Shown here piece by piece: positions 8,926 to 17,024 of a DNA stretch of 64,000 bases. The notes below the pieces were generated by a model, which was not told the origin of the DNA, did no database searches, and saw nothing but the letters and a program-made list of their open reading frames with translations. The translations under genes were made by a program, and so were the position numbers. The stretch is from CBDCIS01 sp965217565 (lineage in GTDB: Bacteria; Chloroflexota; Dehalococcoidia; Lucifugimonadales; CATOSD01). Where the stretch lies: contig CBDCIS010000001.1 of assembly GCA_965217565.1 (NCBI GenBank), positions 314,506-378,505 of the forward strand. Reading direction: 5' to 3'. Numbering within the stretch: the stretch's first letter is position 1; each line of letters opens with the position of its first letter.

Positions 8926-10178
8926 CCCAGCAGGTCGAACCAGCTCCGCAGACCGCCTTCCGCGGGCGTCTGCTCTGCCGGCGGGTCCTCGGGCTCGGGC
9001 TCGGGCAGGACCAGGGCCCTGAAGGCGACGTCCGACCACACGGCGGACTTCAGGGTCATCGACTCGTCTCGGACGTCGGAGACCGGCGACCGTTCGAGGA
9101 CCTCGGCCTCCACGCGCTCCGGGTGGACGATGGTGAGGGTCACGTCCCGGCTGACCGTCTCGCCCGGCACGGACAGGGTGGCCGTGACGACGTGCTGCGT
9201 CGTCGTGCCGTCGCCGTTGGTCACGGTGACCGTCTCGCTGACGGTCTCGGTGGTCCCCGGCCTCCACAGGGTCACGGTCTCGGTGCGGAGCTCGGTGCGT
9301 TCCGGCCGGTGGGTGAGCAGGGTCAGGGGCGGCAGTTCGATCCTGAGGGCCGCCTGGACGTACACGGACACGGCCACCGGGCGAAGGGCCTCGTGCTCCG
9401 AGGCCGGGAGCCGGAAGCGCGTCTTGCCGTTGGCGACGAAGGGCAGGTTCGCCGGCCCCCCTCCGGCTCCGGCCACCACCTTCCCCGTGATTGCCGTCAC
9501 CTCGGCGTCCATCAACGCCGTCTCCTTCACGCTGGCGTGCCCGGCGACGAAGGGAAGGTCCACCGGGTGGGCCAAGCGGGCGACGCACTCGGACTCGATG
9601 ACCCCGCTGACGGACCCGGTGGTCCAGCCCAGGGACGTGAGCCGGACGGTGCACAGCTCGCCCTCGGCCACGGGGAGCGGGTGCGGTATCTTCTCGTGGT
9701 CGACGGTGAAGGCCCCCGCCTGGCCGAGACCGTCCTCCCAGGAGAAGGTGAAGGAGGGCTTCGGCCCGTGCAGGGGGAGGGAGTAGTCGACCCGCTCCCC
9801 CTGCGCGAGGGTTGCCGAGCCCCAGAAGCGCAGCCAGGCGCCCTCCGGCCCGCCGAAGGCCCTGACCCGCAGGTCGATGTCGGCGGCGGCTCTCAGGGTC
9901 ACGGCTGCGCGGTCGCCGGAGACGGTGAGCGCCTCGACGAATATCCGGCGTCCCTCCACCCGTTCCTCGATCTCGAAGTCGATCTCGTCGCGCCAGGGCT
10001 CATGGCCGTCGGTCAGGGCCGCCTGGGGGATGGCGACAACCGCCGCCGCGAGAAGGGCGACGACCGCCAGCGCCAGGGGTCCCTTCCGGGGTTCCTCCGG
10101 CTGGTCTCCAGCGTCTTGGCCCTGTGGTCGCGGCCCTGGCGCTTCCCTCCGTCCTTGCCCCTGCGTTTGCCGAACCAG
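8907..10178 (-). CDS. Large exported protein of the conjugation operon, 5' end uncertain
   Basis: About 390-420 residues. A hydrophobic signal segment (LALAVVALLAAAVVAIP) is followed by an all-beta-looking extracellular region rich in Thr/Val (TETVTLWRPGTTETVSETV) and a Pro/Glu-rich tail (PEPEPEDPPAEQ). No ATG, GTG or TTG lies in this frame close to the signal segment: the nearest candidate is a CTG at 10178. The ATG at 10183 (MRWFGKRRGKDGG), which would supply a good positively charged start, is in the frame of the overlapping PrgI-like gene. A single -1 shift near 10090 would join the two. The family is not recognised; a surface role in mating is inference. Confidence 0.6.
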   Translation of the reverse strand: MVRQTQGQGRREAPGPRPQGQDAGDQPEEPRKGPLALAVVALLAAAVVAIPQAALTDGHEPWRDEIDFEIEERVEGRRIFVEALTVSGDRAAVTLRAAADIDLRVRAFGGPEGAWLRFWGSATLAQGERVDYSLPLHGPKPSFTFSWEDGLGQAGAFTVDHEKIPHPLPVAEGELCTVRLTSLGWTTGSVSGVIESECVARLAHPVDLPFVAGHASVKETALMDAEVTAITGKVVAGAGGGPANLPFVANGKTRFRLPASEHEALRPVAVSVYVQAALRIELPPLTLLTHRPERTELRTETVTLWRPGTTETVSETVTVTNGDGTTTQHVVTATLSVPGETVSRDVTLTIVHPERVEAEVLERSPVSDVRDESMTLKSAVWSDVAFRALVLPEPEPEDPPAEQTPAEGGLRSWFDLLGWEWPW

Positions 10179-10624
10179 CGCATCCGCCCGTTGCGGCGCT
10201 CTCTCTGCGTGCGCTTCTTCCTGTTCCTGCGCAGCCTTCCCAGGCCGCGTGCGGCCCGTTTCGCCATCAGGCTCAGGGGGCCGGGGCCGCTCTTCACCGG
10301 CTGGACCGGCGCGGGCGGCTCGCTTCTCACCAGCTGGGAGACCGTCCCCGCGTAGAGCCGGGCTCCCAGCCGGTACTTGAGCAGGTCGGCGGCCACCAGC
10401 GGCAGCCGGCGGCCGCCTATCTTCCCCACCACCATGGCAATGCCCACCAGTCCGAGGACGACGGCAATCGCCATGCGCACCTCGGAGGGGCCTATGGGGG
10501 CGTAGCGGTATGCGCCGTAGCAGATGGCGCACACCGCCGTCGCCGCAACGATCTGCGGGAATGTGAACCCCAGCAGCACCCTGTCCTCGGCCTGGACGTG
10601 GGTCGGTACCTCGTGTTCTCTCAT
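10013..10624 (-). CDS. PrgI/VirB3-like conjugation membrane protein
   Basis: The ATG at 10624 has GGGAGGAG upstream and is preferred over a GTG at 10645. The first 90 residues match PrgI-family proteins: VPTHVQAEDRVLLGFTFPQI, a transmembrane pair (VAATAVCAICYGAYRYAPIG and AIAVVLGLVGIAMVVGKIG), then LLKYRLGARLY. PrgI proteins sit next to VirB4 in Gram-positive-type conjugation systems and correspond to VirB3. The C-terminal 60 residues are Arg/Lys-rich and overlap the following gene out of frame, so the true end, or a fusion through a frameshift, is unresolved. Confidence 0.75.
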   Translation of the reverse strand: MREHEVPTHVQAEDRVLLGFTFPQIVAATAVCAICYGAYRYAPIGPSEVRMAIAVVLGLVGIAMVVGKIGGRRLPLVAADLLKYRLGARLYAGTVSQLVRSEPPAPVQPVKSGPGPLSLMAKRAARGLGRLRRNRKKRTQRERRNGRMRWFGKRRGKDGGKRQGRDHRAKTLETSRRNPGRDPWRWRSSPFSRRRLSPSPRRP

Positions 10625-10651
10625 GTTCTGCTCCTCCCTTTTCACGTCGGC

Positions 10652-10957
10652 CTATCCGCCGCCGCTGCTGTCCTCGGTGCCGGGGGCTTGCGGGTCGGGC
10701 AGGGCGTCCTCGACGTCGATTCCGGGGTCCACGACGGCGTTCATCACCAGCTCCACGACGCCGTAGGCGACCAGGGCCAGGACGATGCCCGCGAGGGCGG
10801 TCATCATTGCGCTCTTGCCGCGCTCCATCTGGTGGGGCGCTCCTGAGGCCGTCAGGTACAGGTACGCGCCGTAGATGAAGAAGCCCACGCCCACCGCGCC
10901 CACGACGCCCAGCAGGATGCCCACCAGGTTCGATATGGTCTGTGTCAGTTGTTCCAT
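10652..10957 (-). CDS. VirB2/TrbC-like pilin precursor
   Basis: A 101-residue protein with two transmembrane helices: ISNLVGILLGVVGAVGVGFFIYGAYLYL and MMTALAGIVLALVAYGVVELVM, joined by a short loop (TASGAPHQMERGKSA). The C-terminal tail is acidic and Gly-rich. This matches the small pilin-like proteins found next to VirB6-like genes in Gram-positive type IV secretion loci. The start has an AGAGGAG site. It lies between the VirB6-like gene and the PrgI-like gene. Confidence 0.75.
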   Translation of the reverse strand: MEQLTQTISNLVGILLGVVGAVGVGFFIYGAYLYLTASGAPHQMERGKSAMMTALAGIVLALVAYGVVELVMNAVVDPGIDVEDALPDPQAPGTEDSSGGG

Positions 10958-11093
10958 TCCTATTGCTCCTCTCTTGCTCCGAGCGTTCCGCTCGTCTCTA
11001 CCGGTCGGGGTTCGTAAGCTCCGTTACCTGCACATCACGCCCCCTCCCTCGCATTGCCTGTCGACGGAAGAGCCGTCGTTCGCATATTCGTCG

Positions 11094-12074
11094 TCACTCC
11101 CCGCTGCTCCGGGGGGCTTCCCCGCCCGCGTCTCCGCCGCCGGATGGGGTCGCCATCGAGGCCGCCGAGCTGAGGCCGCCGGCGGCTGCCGACAGGCCCG
11201 CGCTGGCCGCAACCGCGCCAACGGCAATCCCGCCGGGGCCCCCGGCCGCTCCGCCCGCCACCAGCCCGATGGTCTTCGCAGAGCGCACCATCGACGCGGG
11301 CAGGTTCATGCCGAAGTAGAGGGTGGAGAGCCAGGCGTCGAAGGTGCCCGCATTTCCGAGAAGCGAGGGCACCCGGGTGGCCATGTAGACGAAGGCCAGG
11401 GACATGAGCAGCTTCCAGATCAGGTCCTGCACCGGCTCGAAGGCCGCTATCTGCGCGACCTCGTTCAGGAATCCGAAGCCCAGGGCCAGGGCGATGAGCT
11501 GTATCGCCTGCTGGAACACCGTCGTCATGAAGAGCCGGAGCCAGTGGCGGCCCCAGCCCGCCGTGTGGGGCAGAATCCACAGCCCCAGAGCGATGGGCGA
11601 CAGGGCCAGGAGGATGTCTATCAACGCAAGGCGCAGCACCATCTGCACGATCACGTAGAGGACGAAGAAGCCGTAGACGAGGTAGAGAACTGCGAGCAGC
11701 AGCGCCATGCCCACGCTGCCCGCCTCCACCGCGGTCAGCAGGGTGCGCAGGGTGGCGCGGAGCATGTCCCCGGCGGTGACGTTGAGAGATACGGCTATGA
11801 ATCCCGACACGGCGTCGGCCACGTCCAGGACCAGGGCGCACCACCAGAGGGAAGACGCCGCGGCCACGAGGCCGAGCACGAGCCGGGGGACCATCTCCCG
11901 CCATCCGGCCTGCCGGCTGCCCAGGTGCTCGGAGACGATGAACGAGAGGCCCATCCAGCCGAGGATCACCACCAGGGCGCCGGAGGTGATGGCCCAGACG
12001 ACCAGCCAGGCGTCGCGCACCATCCAGTGGGCATAGGTGAGGTCGGGGGGAGTGCCGGTGAGGATGTCGCTCAT
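11094..12074 (-). CDS. VirB6/TrbL-like polytopic channel protein
   Basis: A 326-residue protein with about seven hydrophobic segments, including WLVVWAITSGALVVILGWMGL, FVLYVIVQMVLRLALIDILLALSPIALGLWILP and QAIQLIALALGFGFL. The segment LSPIALGLWILP followed by WLRLFMTTVFQQAIQLI is the conserved core of TrbL/VirB6/TrsL-like conjugation proteins. The C-terminal 60 residues are Ala/Gly-rich. The ATG at 12074 overlaps the preceding TGA (ATGA), so it is coupled to the secreted-protein gene. Confidence 0.8.
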   Translation of the reverse strand: MSDILTGTPPDLTYAHWMVRDAWLVVWAITSGALVVILGWMGLSFIVSEHLGSRQAGWREMVPRLVLGLVAAASSLWWCALVLDVADAVSGFIAVSLNVTAGDMLRATLRTLLTAVEAGSVGMALLLAVLYLVYGFFVLYVIVQMVLRLALIDILLALSPIALGLWILPHTAGWGRHWLRLFMTTVFQQAIQLIALALGFGFLNEVAQIAAFEPVQDLIWKLLMSLAFVYMATRVPSLLGNAGTFDAWLSTLYFGMNLPASMVRSAKTIGLVAGGAAGGPGGIAVGAVAASAGLSAAAGGLSSAASMATPSGGGDAGGEAPRSSGE

Positions 12075-12682
12075 CTGCCGGACTCCCTCCGGCAGTTGTC
12101 GGCGTCCTCGCCCGACGCCCGCTCCACGACGCCGCAGAGGGTCCCGTGGACTCCCTCGACGACCCAGCCGGCGAAGGCCCTCGCCCACCTGGCCGGGTTG
12201 AGCGCGGAGAGGATCTTGTCCCAGATGCGCCCCGGCTGGTGGATGGGGACGACGGCGTAGAAATCGCCCCTTCTGTGGTCCTCGGCGGTGGCCAGCATCA
12301 CCAGCAGGTATGCCCTGTCGCGGTCCAGCTCGGGCTGCTCGTCGAGGTCGGGGTACTCCCACGAGTACTCCCAGCCGTTCGAACGCTTCTTCTCGCCGCC
12401 CCTCACCCGGTACATGGCGCTTATCCAGTCGCCGGTGTCGGCGTCGCGGACGGCGTAGAAGAGGTCCGTGATCCTGCGGTCGAAGACGGGCCGGGCGACG
12501 AACTCGCCTCCGCCCTTGCGCTCGACGAACTCCCGGTCGGCGTTGACGAGGACGATGCCGCCGGAGGGTTCCTGGGCCAGGGCGACCCCGCTGGACGGGA
12601 TGGCCAACAGCGCCGCCAGGAGCAGCGCGGACGCCAGTGGAATCAGCCGTCTAATTGAACGGAGTTTCGATTTCAGCGCCAA
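12071..12682 (-). CDS. Exported protein, first gene of the transfer operon (TTG start)
   Basis: A TTG at 12682 is chosen because GGAGG at 12691-12695 (read on the minus strand) lies 8 bases upstream and the resulting 203-residue protein begins MALKSKLRSIRR and continues into a textbook signal peptide (LIPLASALLLAALLAIPSSGVALAQ). The ATG at 12748 would place about 22 extra residues ahead of it. The mature part has FVERKGGGEFVARP, RITDLFYAVRDADTGDW and a basic amphipathic stretch near the end. No family is recognised. Being the promoter-proximal gene before the channel protein, it may be a surface or periplasmic mating component. Confidence 0.7.
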   Translation of the reverse strand: MALKSKLRSIRRLIPLASALLLAALLAIPSSGVALAQEPSGGIVLVNADREFVERKGGGEFVARPVFDRRITDLFYAVRDADTGDWISAMYRVRGGEKKRSNGWEYSWEYPDLDEQPELDRDRAYLLVMLATAEDHRRGDFYAVVPIHQPGRIWDKILSALNPARWARAFAGWVVEGVHGTLCGVVERASGEDADNCRRESGR

Positions 12683-12689
12683 TTTATTC

Positions 12690-13133
12690 ACCTCCCTGCG
12701 ATCTGCTGCGAATCGACGATTCGCGCCTTTCGCAGAGAGTGTGAACAACCGAATTGCGGCTGAAAACTGCCTGGAAGGGGAGACGTTTATGCACCCCCTT
12801 TCGAGGGTCTAGGCAAAAGACCGCCTTCCGTGCAGTAATGGGGCTGTACAGGAAAACGAGGTTTGTTGCGAAGTTGTCGGCGAGGGCGCGGCAAAGCTGA
12901 AACAGGAACAAATGGGGGCAAAAGCGCCCCAAAGTTGTGAACACTTGGACTTAAGTCCCCAGGTCGGTCTTCCGGCGCAAAAAGGGCGGAGCGTGGACTC
13001 ATGAAGAGAGGGCGGAAGCGGGCGGAAATCCCGCAAATCCCCCTACAGGAAGTCCATATGGCGCAGCCCGTGGAAAGTCGGACCCTGACCTGGGCTGGAC
13101 CGGGACTAATGCCGGTGAAAAGAGGAGGGCTTC
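12690..13133 (-). promoter_or_regulatory. Divergent control region between transfer operon and DNA-module operon
   Basis: No gene. It holds TGTGAACA at 12740-12747, a GCCTGGAAGGGG block at about 12768-12780 followed by CCCCC at 12793-12797, GGGGCTGTACAGG at about 12839, TTGTGAACACTT at 12935-12946, the palindrome GGACTTAAGTCC at 12947-12958, and CCCCAGGTCGGT. The same ordered blocks recur upstream of the paralogous HTH gene at 32790-33190, so the region is a conserved, duplicated regulatory or origin-like sequence. The region serves genes in both directions, hence strand is nominal. Whether it is a promoter/operator, an origin of transfer or both cannot be decided by eye. Confidence 0.6.
12935..12958 (+). 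promoter_or_regulatory. TTGTGAACACTT motif next to a 12-bp palindrome
   Basis: TTGTGAACACTT is followed directly by the perfect palindrome GGACTTAAGTCC. The first motif also occurs at 14017-14028 and, as TGTGAACACTT, at 33152-33162; shorter TGTGAACA forms occur at 12740 and 32793. All five sites lie beside members of one HTH gene family, so an operator for those proteins is a reasonable inference. Confidence 0.5.
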
Positions 13134-13970
13134 ATGGAACCTGAGAAGGGCGTCATCGAGAAGGGCAGGAGCGTCCGTGACATGCACCACCTGCGGCTCA
13201 TGTCGCTGTTGCAGGAGCTGGAGCGGGACCACGGGCGCAAGAAGACCGCCGAGATTCTGGGGGTGGACCGCAGGACCCTGGACGCCAGCCTCGACGAGGG
13301 CGTGCTGTCGCGGCGCATCAGGAACCAGCTGCAGAAGGCGCTCCAGTCGGGGGTGGGTTCCGCCGCCGCCGAGCAGCGGGACCGCAACGACAAGCTGGCG
13401 GACAGGCTGGGGGACTTGGAGGGTGTGGTCGAGGAGCAGGGCAAGGAGTGCCGCGCCGGTCACAGGGCCTGGGAGGACGCGGTCCGGGCCGTGCGGGAGG
13501 AGAATGCGCAGGGCCTGCGCAAGCTGGAGAAGACGCTGGCGGAGCTCGGGACGGGACGTGTGGGGCAGGACGGGCCGAAGACGACCGGCGCCGCCGGCCC
13601 GCAGCCCGGGCGGGGGCAGGCGCTGCGGCGGGAGTACCCCGACCTGGTGACGCTTGAGCCCGCCGAAGACGACGAGGATGTGTTCGGGGACGTGTGGCCG
13701 CTGATCGTCGAGTGGCGGGAGCTGAAGGCCGCGCATCCCAACGAGGGGAGAAACCTGTCCTGGCTGCGCACCGAGGAGCGGTTCCGGGCGTTGGAGCTGA
13801 CCTTGCTGGAGGAGCACGGGATGACGCTTCCCCCGGCGACGTTTCCGCTGCGCGGCTTCGACCGAAACGGGCAGGTGAACTGGCGCAGGACAGCGCTCTC
13901 CGACACGCGGAGGGCGCTGAAGAAGCGTGAGTTTCTGAACACGGTGACCTGCGGACTCTGGTGGAAATAG
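13134..13970 (+). CDS. HTH/coiled-coil regulator family, copy 1
   Basis: A 278-residue protein with AGGAGG 6 bases before the ATG. Residues 10-60 (GRSVRDMHHLRLMSLLQELE, then KKTAEILGVDRRTLDASLDE) contain a Fis/homeodomain-like helix-turn-helix. Residues 60-155 are rich in Glu/Lys/Arg heptads (NDKLADRLGDLEGVVEEQG) and are probably a coiled coil. The C-terminal third (VWPLIVEWRELKAAHP ... LRGFDRNGQVNWRRTAL) is conserved in outline in the copy at 33885. The first 85 residues of the two copies are nearly identical. It is the first gene of the plus-strand module. Likely DNA-binding and oligomeric; the target is unknown. Confidence 0.7.
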   Translation: MEPEKGVIEKGRSVRDMHHLRLMSLLQELERDHGRKKTAEILGVDRRTLDASLDEGVLSRRIRNQLQKALQSGVGSAAAEQRDRNDKLADRLGDLEGVVEEQGKECRAGHRAWEDAVRAVREENAQGLRKLEKTLAELGTGRVGQDGPKTTGAAGPQPGRGQALRREYPDLVTLEPAEDDEDVFGDVWPLIVEWRELKAAHPNEGRNLSWLRTEERFRALELTLLEEHGMTLPPATFPLRGFDRNGQVNWRRTALSDTRRALKKREFLNTVTCGLWWK

Positions 13971-14697
13971 CGCGGCGGTTTGCGCCCTCCGTCTGCCGGT
14001 TAACTCCAGTGAAGTTTTGTGAACACTTTGGGCGTGAACTGCCCGAAAGACTTCCCATCCGGTTTCGGGTCGGGTAATAATGGTTGCACTGTCTGGCTTT
14101 CAACCAAGGTTTCACGCCATAGAAACCTGGGGGCGCGGTCCCTGTTGCCCGGTCTCACCTGACGGATGATTCGCTCTCTGGAAGGTGGCCCACGAGGGAA
14201 TGCTGCCGCTGCGGATTTGACCTAGCTCTCCGCAAGCAGCACGGATCGAACGACGGAGTTTGACTCAGGTCCTTCGTCCTCGGTCCAGTCCGGCGGTTGG
14301 TGCTGATCGCTTCACTCACCGGGCACTGTCTGGCGGATGGGGTTGATCGCTTCATTCGCTTGGACTCTGCTGACGGAGCCCTGAGCTTCGTCCTCGAACA
14401 GTCGGTCGGAACGCGTCTGTCGCTCCGACCGGCTCCTCATGCCTGCGGCATTGCTGTCACGCAGCCTTGCCGCAGCTTCGACACGCGCCGGTCTGCCATT
14501 CAAAGCAGGCTGGCCGCATCACGTCTCGCAGTTTTCTCCAAGGTCGCATTGCACCCTGGGCGAGCTGCGTCTTCTTTCACCCCACTCCGTCTTCCGCGTT
14601 CGACGTTCGACCGCGGGCGGGGTGCGTCTTCGGCATTCGGCACGGAGTCACGGGTTCAACGGCATCGGCACACCAATCGGCAAGGAGGTACATCGGC
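13971..14697. other. Gene-free region with regulatory-looking repeats
   Basis: About 730 bases without a convincing gene; open frames here lack conserved features. It holds TTGTGAACACTT at 14017-14028, a hairpin CCAAGGTTTC / GAAACCTGG (14104-14113 with 14122-14130), and a pair of near-repeats TGATCGCTTCACTC and TGATCGCTTCATTC about 40 bases apart (near 14307 and 14345). The latter could be protein-binding repeats. No origin can be claimed from two copies. Confidence 0.4.
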
Positions 14698-15183
14698 ATG
14701 GACGAATCACGGACACAGGAACGGTACACGGGACCGAGCGCGCTCAGGATCGCCAACTTGCTGCCGCACCGGGTCAGCTTCGAGCGGGGCTGGTTCTGGA
14801 CGACGACGGCGGTCTGTCACGGCGGGAAGTCGGACGGGCTGGCGTTCCGGCAGCGACCGGACGGCAACGGCATCGAGGTGCGGTGCCACACCGGGGGCTG
14901 CTCGGCCGGCGTGGTGATCACGGAGCTTGAGGTCTTGATCGGGCTGCCCATCTGGACGGCCTACGAGCCGGTGAGCGACGTAGCCAAGGCCCCTGAGAAG
15001 CGGCCGTGGTGGAAGCGCAAGAAGGTCATCGTGGCCGGAATCGTGGCGCTGGTGATTGCGGCGCCGCTCATCACCGGGGACGGCGAGCTGGTCTTCCTCA
15101 ACCTGGTCGGGCTGGGCATCGGCTGGCTGCTGCTACGGCGGTTCATGCCCCGGCGTCCGCCGATAGGGAGGTTCAGGCGCTGA
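14698..15183 (+). CDS. Membrane-anchored protein with a CHC2-like zinc motif
   Basis: A 161-residue protein; the ATG at 14698 has AAGGAGG upstream. Residues about 38-70 read CHGGKSDGLAFRQRPDGNG ... VRCHTGGC, a Cys-His...Cys-His..Cys arrangement that resembles the zinc ribbon of phage/plasmid primases (C-x-H ... hydrophobic strand ... C-x(n)-C). The C-terminal half has two hydrophobic helices (VIVAGIVALVIAAPLI and LVFLNLVGLGIGWLLL) with basic flanks. A primase-type finger tethered to a membrane would be unusual. It precedes the DnaG-like primase by two genes. Function is not known. Confidence 0.6.
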   Translation: MDESRTQERYTGPSALRIANLLPHRVSFERGWFWTTTAVCHGGKSDGLAFRQRPDGNGIEVRCHTGGCSAGVVITELEVLIGLPIWTAYEPVSDVAKAPEKRPWWKRKKVIVAGIVALVIAAPLITGDGELVFLNLVGLGIGWLLLRRFMPRRPPIGRFRR

Positions 15184-15225
15184 CCAGGGGGCTCCGGCTC
15201 CTCTCACAACCCATTCCCAACACGC

Positions 15226-15263
15226 AAGGGCCGTCTCCGTCACGGGGGCGGCCCTTCTTCTTT
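15226..15263 (+). terminator. Intergenic stem-loop with T-rich tail
   Basis: AAGGGCCG pairs with CGGCCCTT (15226-15233 with 15249-15256), with further pairing inside, and is followed by CTTCTTCTTT. This looks like a rho-independent terminator or attenuator between the zinc-motif gene and the next gene. It belongs to a family of similar stem-loops in this operon. Confidence 0.6.
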
Positions 15264-15327
15264 GCCCGCAAGCGGGCGCAATCGGCAAGGCAACCAAGGC
15301 AACAAAGCAGAGGCACTCAGGAGGTGC

Positions 15328-15801
15328 ATGATGACTACGGCAACACTGGCAACCGGCAATCGGGCGACGGACGCGGCGGACAGGCCCGGGCGCAGCCTGG
15401 AAGAGCTGGTCGACCAGCTCTTCGCTGCGATGGGATTCAAGGACGAGACGGAGACGGCGGAGCCGAGCGCGGTGCGCTCGATCCACGAGGCGAGGCGGCT
15501 CAGACAGGCGGGGGACGTGGACACGGCGCTGGCGGTCATCGCCGGCGTGGACACGCAGAAGGCGGAGACGCGGCAGGTCCGGTGGGCCTTCGCCGAGTGG
15601 AAGCAGCTGGTGAAGCGGCGGTTCGGAGACCGGGACGCGGTGGTGTACAGCCAGGGCACGGGGCGGGCCGCCGCGCTGGTGCCCACCGGAGACGGCGGGA
15701 CGCTGGAGGTCGTCTCCGCCCTGGGGATGCGCTGGCGGCCCGGCAAGCTCGTCTCGGGGCGCAGCCTCCGGGGCCTCCGGCCCCTGAGCGGAGGTGCGTG
15801 A
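15328..15801 (+). CDS. Hypothetical protein upstream of primase
   Basis: A 157-residue protein. CAGGAGGTGC precedes adjacent ATGs at 15328 and 15331. The middle (RSIHEARRLRQAGDVDTALAVIAG then VRWAFAEWKQLVKRRFG) is helical and resembles a tetratricopeptide-like pair; the C-terminus (DAVVYSQGTGRAAALVP) is beta-like. Its stop shares one base with the primase ATG (TGATG), so it is translationally coupled to the primase. No family is recognised; an accessory role in replication is inference from position. Confidence 0.6.
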   Translation: MMTTATLATGNRATDAADRPGRSLEELVDQLFAAMGFKDETETAEPSAVRSIHEARRLRQAGDVDTALAVIAGVDTQKAETRQVRWAFAEWKQLVKRRFGDRDAVVYSQGTGRAAALVPTGDGGTLEVVSALGMRWRPGKLVSGRSLRGLRPLSGGA

Positions 15802-16847
15802 TGGCCGTCGCCAACGTGGACATCCCTGCGCTGAAGGCCCGGCACCCGCTGGGCGACACGGTGGAGGCGGCGGGGGTGCGGCTCAGGGGAAGGGGCAGGG
15901 TCCGCCAGGGCGTCTGCCCCTTCCACGACGAGGCTGAGGGTTCGTTCACGGTGTACGCAGATTCGGAGCGGTTCTACTGCTTCGGCTGTGGCCTCGGCGG
16001 CGACGTGCTGGACTTCATCCGGCAGGCCGAGGGGCTGAGCCTCACCGAGGCCATCGCGCGGCTGGACGAACAGCGGCCCTGGGCGCAAGCCCTGGGCTGC
16101 CGTCCAGCCGGAACGCGGCGTCCTGCGTCCGCCGCGCTGCCTCCCAGGGACCCCACGCTGCTGACGGCGGCGGCGCGCTTCTACGCCGGGAATCTCCGGC
16201 GTTCCTCAGAAGCGCGGGAGTACCTGGCCTCCCGGGGCGTCGGCCCCGTCGCCGCAACCCGCCTCGGTCTCGGCTATGCGCCGGGCGGCGGGCTGCGGCA
16301 GGCCCTGGAGTCCCTCGGCTTCTCCCAGAAGCGCATCGGGGACTCGGGACTGTTCACCGAGCGGGGCTCGGAGCGGTTCGCCGGCATGGTCGTCGTCCCC
16401 GACGCCTCCGGCGGCCTTGTCCGCTGGCTGGTGGGCCGGGCCCTGGACCCGGACGCAAGGCCTCGGTTCCAGGCTCCTCCCGGCCCCAAGCCGGTGCTCG
16501 GACTCGGCAGGCTCGGCCCCGCTCCGCCGTGGGCGGTCGTCGCGGAAGGCGTCTTCGACTGGCTCACCCTTACCGGATGGGGCCTTCCGGCCTGCGCCGC
16601 CCTGGGCACCCAGGGCGTTGAGCGCATCGCCTCGGCCCTCCGGGGCTGCCCCCGCGTCTTCCTCGCCTTCGACAACGACGACGCGGGCTGCGAGGCGACG
16701 GACGGGCTTCTCACCCTGCTGGGTCGCAGGGCCGCCGCCGTCTCCCTTCCCAGTGGCGTCGGCGACGTGGCCGAGCTGGCTGCCCGGCCCCACGGACAGG
16801 CCGCCTTCAACCGCCTGCTTGCTCAGGCGGCACGCTCCGCCCGCTAG
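15801..16847 (+). CDS. DnaG-type primase (CHC2 zinc finger plus Toprim)
   Basis: A 348-residue protein, shorter than chromosomal DnaG (about 600) and typical of mobile-element primases. The zinc ribbon is CPFHDEAEGSFTVY ... FYCFGCGLGGDVLDFI near residues 38-75. A linker with YLASRGVGPVAATRLGLGYAP matches the DnaG N-terminal core, and the Toprim domain has VVAEGVFDWLTL (catalytic Glu) and VFLAFDNDDAG (DxD). It should synthesise primers for replication or for second-strand synthesis after transfer. It lacks the helicase-binding C-terminal domain. Confidence 0.88.
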   Translation: MAVANVDIPALKARHPLGDTVEAAGVRLRGRGRVRQGVCPFHDEAEGSFTVYADSERFYCFGCGLGGDVLDFIRQAEGLSLTEAIARLDEQRPWAQALGCRPAGTRRPASAALPPRDPTLLTAAARFYAGNLRRSSEAREYLASRGVGPVAATRLGLGYAPGGGLRQALESLGFSQKRIGDSGLFTERGSERFAGMVVVPDASGGLVRWLVGRALDPDARPRFQAPPGPKPVLGLGRLGPAPPWAVVAEGVFDWLTLTGWGLPACAALGTQGVERIASALRGCPRVFLAFDNDDAGCEATDGLLTLLGRRAAAVSLPSGVGDVAELAARPHGQAAFNRLLAQAARSAR

Positions 16848-17024
16848 CGGCTCCCCGCCGCTCCCCAGCGGGCTTCCCCGCCCGCTTCTTTCCCACTCCC
16901 ACTCTCACCGCCCAGGAGGTGCTATGCCCACTTCACGACGGGCTTCGCCCGCACACGGCTTCCCTTTGGGGCAGCCGCACCGGTCATTCGCTACAGGACA
17001 GACACCACAAGAAGGAGATTCGAG

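Noticed and set aside
14297..14917. Plus-strand ORFs across 14297-14930
   Set aside because: No motifs, Ser/Arg-rich, no ribosome site; the real start in this area is the ATG at 14698 with AAGGAGG in another frame.
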